DNA of 6,338 nt from Phycisphaerales bacterium (GTDB lineage Bacteria; Planctomycetota; Phycisphaerae; Sedimentisphaerales; Anaerohalosphaeraceae): assembly GCA_011055475.1 (NCBI GenBank), contig DSDH01000089.1:1-6338 (forward strand), given 5' to 3'. A program made the position numbers and the translations under genes. The notes below the pieces were generated by a model. It had not been told where the DNA came from. It searched no databases and saw only the letters and a program-made list of their open reading frames with translations. This document shows positions 5,029-6,338 of this stretch, piece after piece (the first letter of the stretch is position 1; every line of letters begins with the position of its first letter).

Positions 5029-6338
5029 ATGTCCGATGCGATGGCTGAGTACCTTCAACGGATCAACGCCGCCTACGCCCGTGGCGACGCCACCGAGCAC
5101 ACCCATCGACCCGCCCTGAAGATCCTGATCGAGGCCCTGGGCGAACGGGTGACCGCCACCAACGAGCCCCGACGCGTGGACTGCGGGGCGCCCGACTTTG
5201 TCGTGTCGCGGCGACTGCGGCGGACGGACCAGACCTTCGGCTATATTGAGTGCAAGGACATCGGGACGCCGCTGGGTCGCGAGGAACGCAGCCCCCAGTT
5301 GAAGCGTTACCTCGCCGGGCTGGACAACCTCGTCCTCACGGACTACATCGAGTTCCGGCTGTACGTGGGCGGTGAGCACCGGCAAACCGCCGTTCTCGCC
5401 CGCGAGCGCGACGGCGCCTTTCGGCCCACCACCGACGGGCCCGATGAAGTGGCCGGCTTGTTCACGGCGTTTTTCGCCGGCGAGCCGATGCGGGTCTCCT
5501 CGCCCAAGATTCTGGCCGAGCGCATGGCCGGGATTGCCCGGCTCCTGCGGGACCTCATCGCCGAGACCTTCGGCCGCGAGGCCGAGCAGGGGCCCCTGCA
5601 CGGCCAGTACGAGGCCTTCAAGCGGGTGCTGCTGCACGACCTGGAGCCGCCCGACTTCGCGGATATGTACGCCCAGACGATCTGCTACGGACTGTTCGCG
5701 GCCCGCTGCCACATCAGCGATCAGGCGGCTTGGGGTCCGGATGAGCACGCCGCCTTTCACGGCGTGGATGCCGGGCCCGGCGAGTTCACCCGCGAGAGGG
5801 CCGGCTGGCTGCTACCCAAAACCAACCCCTTCCTGCGCAACATCTTCGGCCAGATCGCCGGACCGGAGATGGACGACCGCGTGGCCTGGCTCGTCGATGA
5901 CCTGGTGGCCCTGTTGCGAAACGCCCAGATGGACCGGGTCCTGCGCGACTTCGGACACGCCCAGCAAGCCCGGACCGACCCGGTCGTGCACTTCTACGAA
6001 ACGTTCCTGGCCGCCTACGATCCCAGGCTCCGCGAATCGCGCGGCGTCTACTACACGCCCGAACCGGTCGTCTCCTACATCGTCCGCAGCGTCGATTGGC
6101 TCCTGCGGGAGAAGTTTGGTCTGCGGCGCGGTCTGGCTGAGGAGAAGAAGATCACCATTCGCATCGACGTGGACCAGAAAAAACGCACGATCACACCGAT
6201 TTCGGCCCGCGCGGTCCAGAAGGCCCGCGCAGAGGGAGCGGAGGTGTTGGATGTCCACCAGTGCCTCATCCTTGACCCGGCGGCGGGGACGGGCACCTTC
6301 CTGTTCGAGGTCATCCGGCAGATTCACCGGCGCTTCCA
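5029..6338 (+). CDS. Single-chain restriction-modification enzyme (type IIG or ISP-like), N-terminal part
   Basis: An open frame of 436 codons runs off the right edge; full-length relatives are typically about 1000 residues or more. Residues 1-130 look like a PD-(D/E)XK nuclease: PDFVVS with Asp56, then YIECKD with Glu74 and Lys76. A helical connector of about 200 residues follows. The N6-adenine methyltransferase domain opens with HFYETFLAAYDP (321-332) and RGVYYTPEPVVSYIV (338-352), and AdoMet motif I is LDPAAGTGTFL (415-425). The catalytic NPPY/DPPY motif and the target-recognition domain would lie beyond the edge. No helicase motifs occur between nuclease and methyltransferase, which favours type IIG over true type ISP. 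In such proteins one chain methylates a DNA site and cuts unmodified DNA, acting as phage defence. The start at 5029 has GGAG seven bases upstream; an in-frame ATG four codons later is an alternative. Confidence 0.88.
   Translation, partial: MSDAMAEYLQRINAAYARGDATEHTHRPALKILIEALGERVTATNEPRRVDCGAPDFVVSRRLRRTDQTFGYIECKDIGTPLGREERSPQLKRYLAGLDNLVLTDYIEFRLYVGGEHRQTAVLARERDGAFRPTTDGPDEVAGLFTAFFAGEPMRVSSPKILAERMAGIARLLRDLIAETFGREAEQGPLHGQYEAFKRVLLHDLEPPDFADMYAQTICYGLFAARCHISDQAAWGPDEHAAFHGVDAGPGEFTRERAGWLLPKTNPFLRNIFGQIAGPEMDDRVAWLVDDLVALLRNAQMDRVLRDFGHAQQARTDPVVHFYETFLAAYDPRLRESRGVYYTPEPVVSYIVRSVDWLLREKFGLRRGLAEEKKITIRIDVDQKKRTITPISARAVQKARAEGAEVLDVHQCLILDPAAGTGTFLFEVIRQIHRRF

Noticed and set aside
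1923..5048. A plus-strand open frame of 1041 codons running antisense to pyrR, pyrB and pyrC
   Set aside because: It mirrors three unmistakable enzymes on the minus strand. Its translation is His/Asp/Gly/Ala/Val-rich without domains, as expected for the antisense of GC-rich genes.
4600..5760. A minus-strand open frame of 386 codons overlapping pyrR and the restriction-modification gene
   Set aside because: It is antisense to a clear nuclease-methyltransferase frame and out of frame with pyrR, and it crosses both promoters.
1..6338. CRISPR arrays, tRNA or rRNA genes, insertion sequences, attachment sites
   Set aside because: No regularly spaced repeats, no rRNA-like or tRNA-like segments, no transposase or integrase frame and no terminal inverted repeats were found by eye.

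Overview
The window joins two compositionally different pieces of DNA. Bases 1 to about 840 are AT-rich (roughly 22-40% G+C in the lines I counted). The rest is GC-rich (about 68% G+C in a counted line of the pyrC gene). The GC-rich part carries a bacterial pyrimidine operon with a pyrR gene, a NYN/PIN-fold RNase gene and a single-chain restriction-modification gene. This gene mix would suit a planctomycete or a similar environmental bacterium, but that placement is only a guess.

Layout, left to right. (1) 1-802, minus strand: an uninterrupted frame of about 267 codons with a signal peptide, cut by the left edge and not recognised. It has a TATAAT-type promoter just upstream. (2) 803-1446: about 640 bases with no convincing protein gene. 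It contains a near-perfect minus-strand promoter (TTGACA, 17 bp, TATAGT) that fires into a hairpin-rich stretch of about 180 nt, a candidate non-coding RNA. (3) 1447-4814, minus strand: a tight operon transcribed pyrR, pyrB, pyrC, then a YacP-like NYN RNase gene. (4) 4815-5028: a divergent intergenic region with a promoter for each side. (5) 5029-6338, plus strand: the N-terminal 436 codons of a nuclease plus adenine-methyltransferase fusion (type IIG or ISP-like), cut by the right edge.

How the genes work together: PyrB makes carbamoyl-aspartate and PyrC cyclises it to dihydroorotate, which are steps 2 and 3 of UMP synthesis. PyrR, encoded first, is probably the uridine-nucleotide-sensing regulator of its own operon. 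The NYN protein lies 20 nt behind pyrC and should be co-transcribed, although it has no known role in pyrimidine synthesis. The restriction-modification gene is divergent from the operon and probably independently controlled.

The points most worth a second look are the promoter with its unassigned transcript at 1152-1364, the unidentified secreted protein with the sharp composition change near 840, and the NYN RNase gene at the end of a pyr operon.
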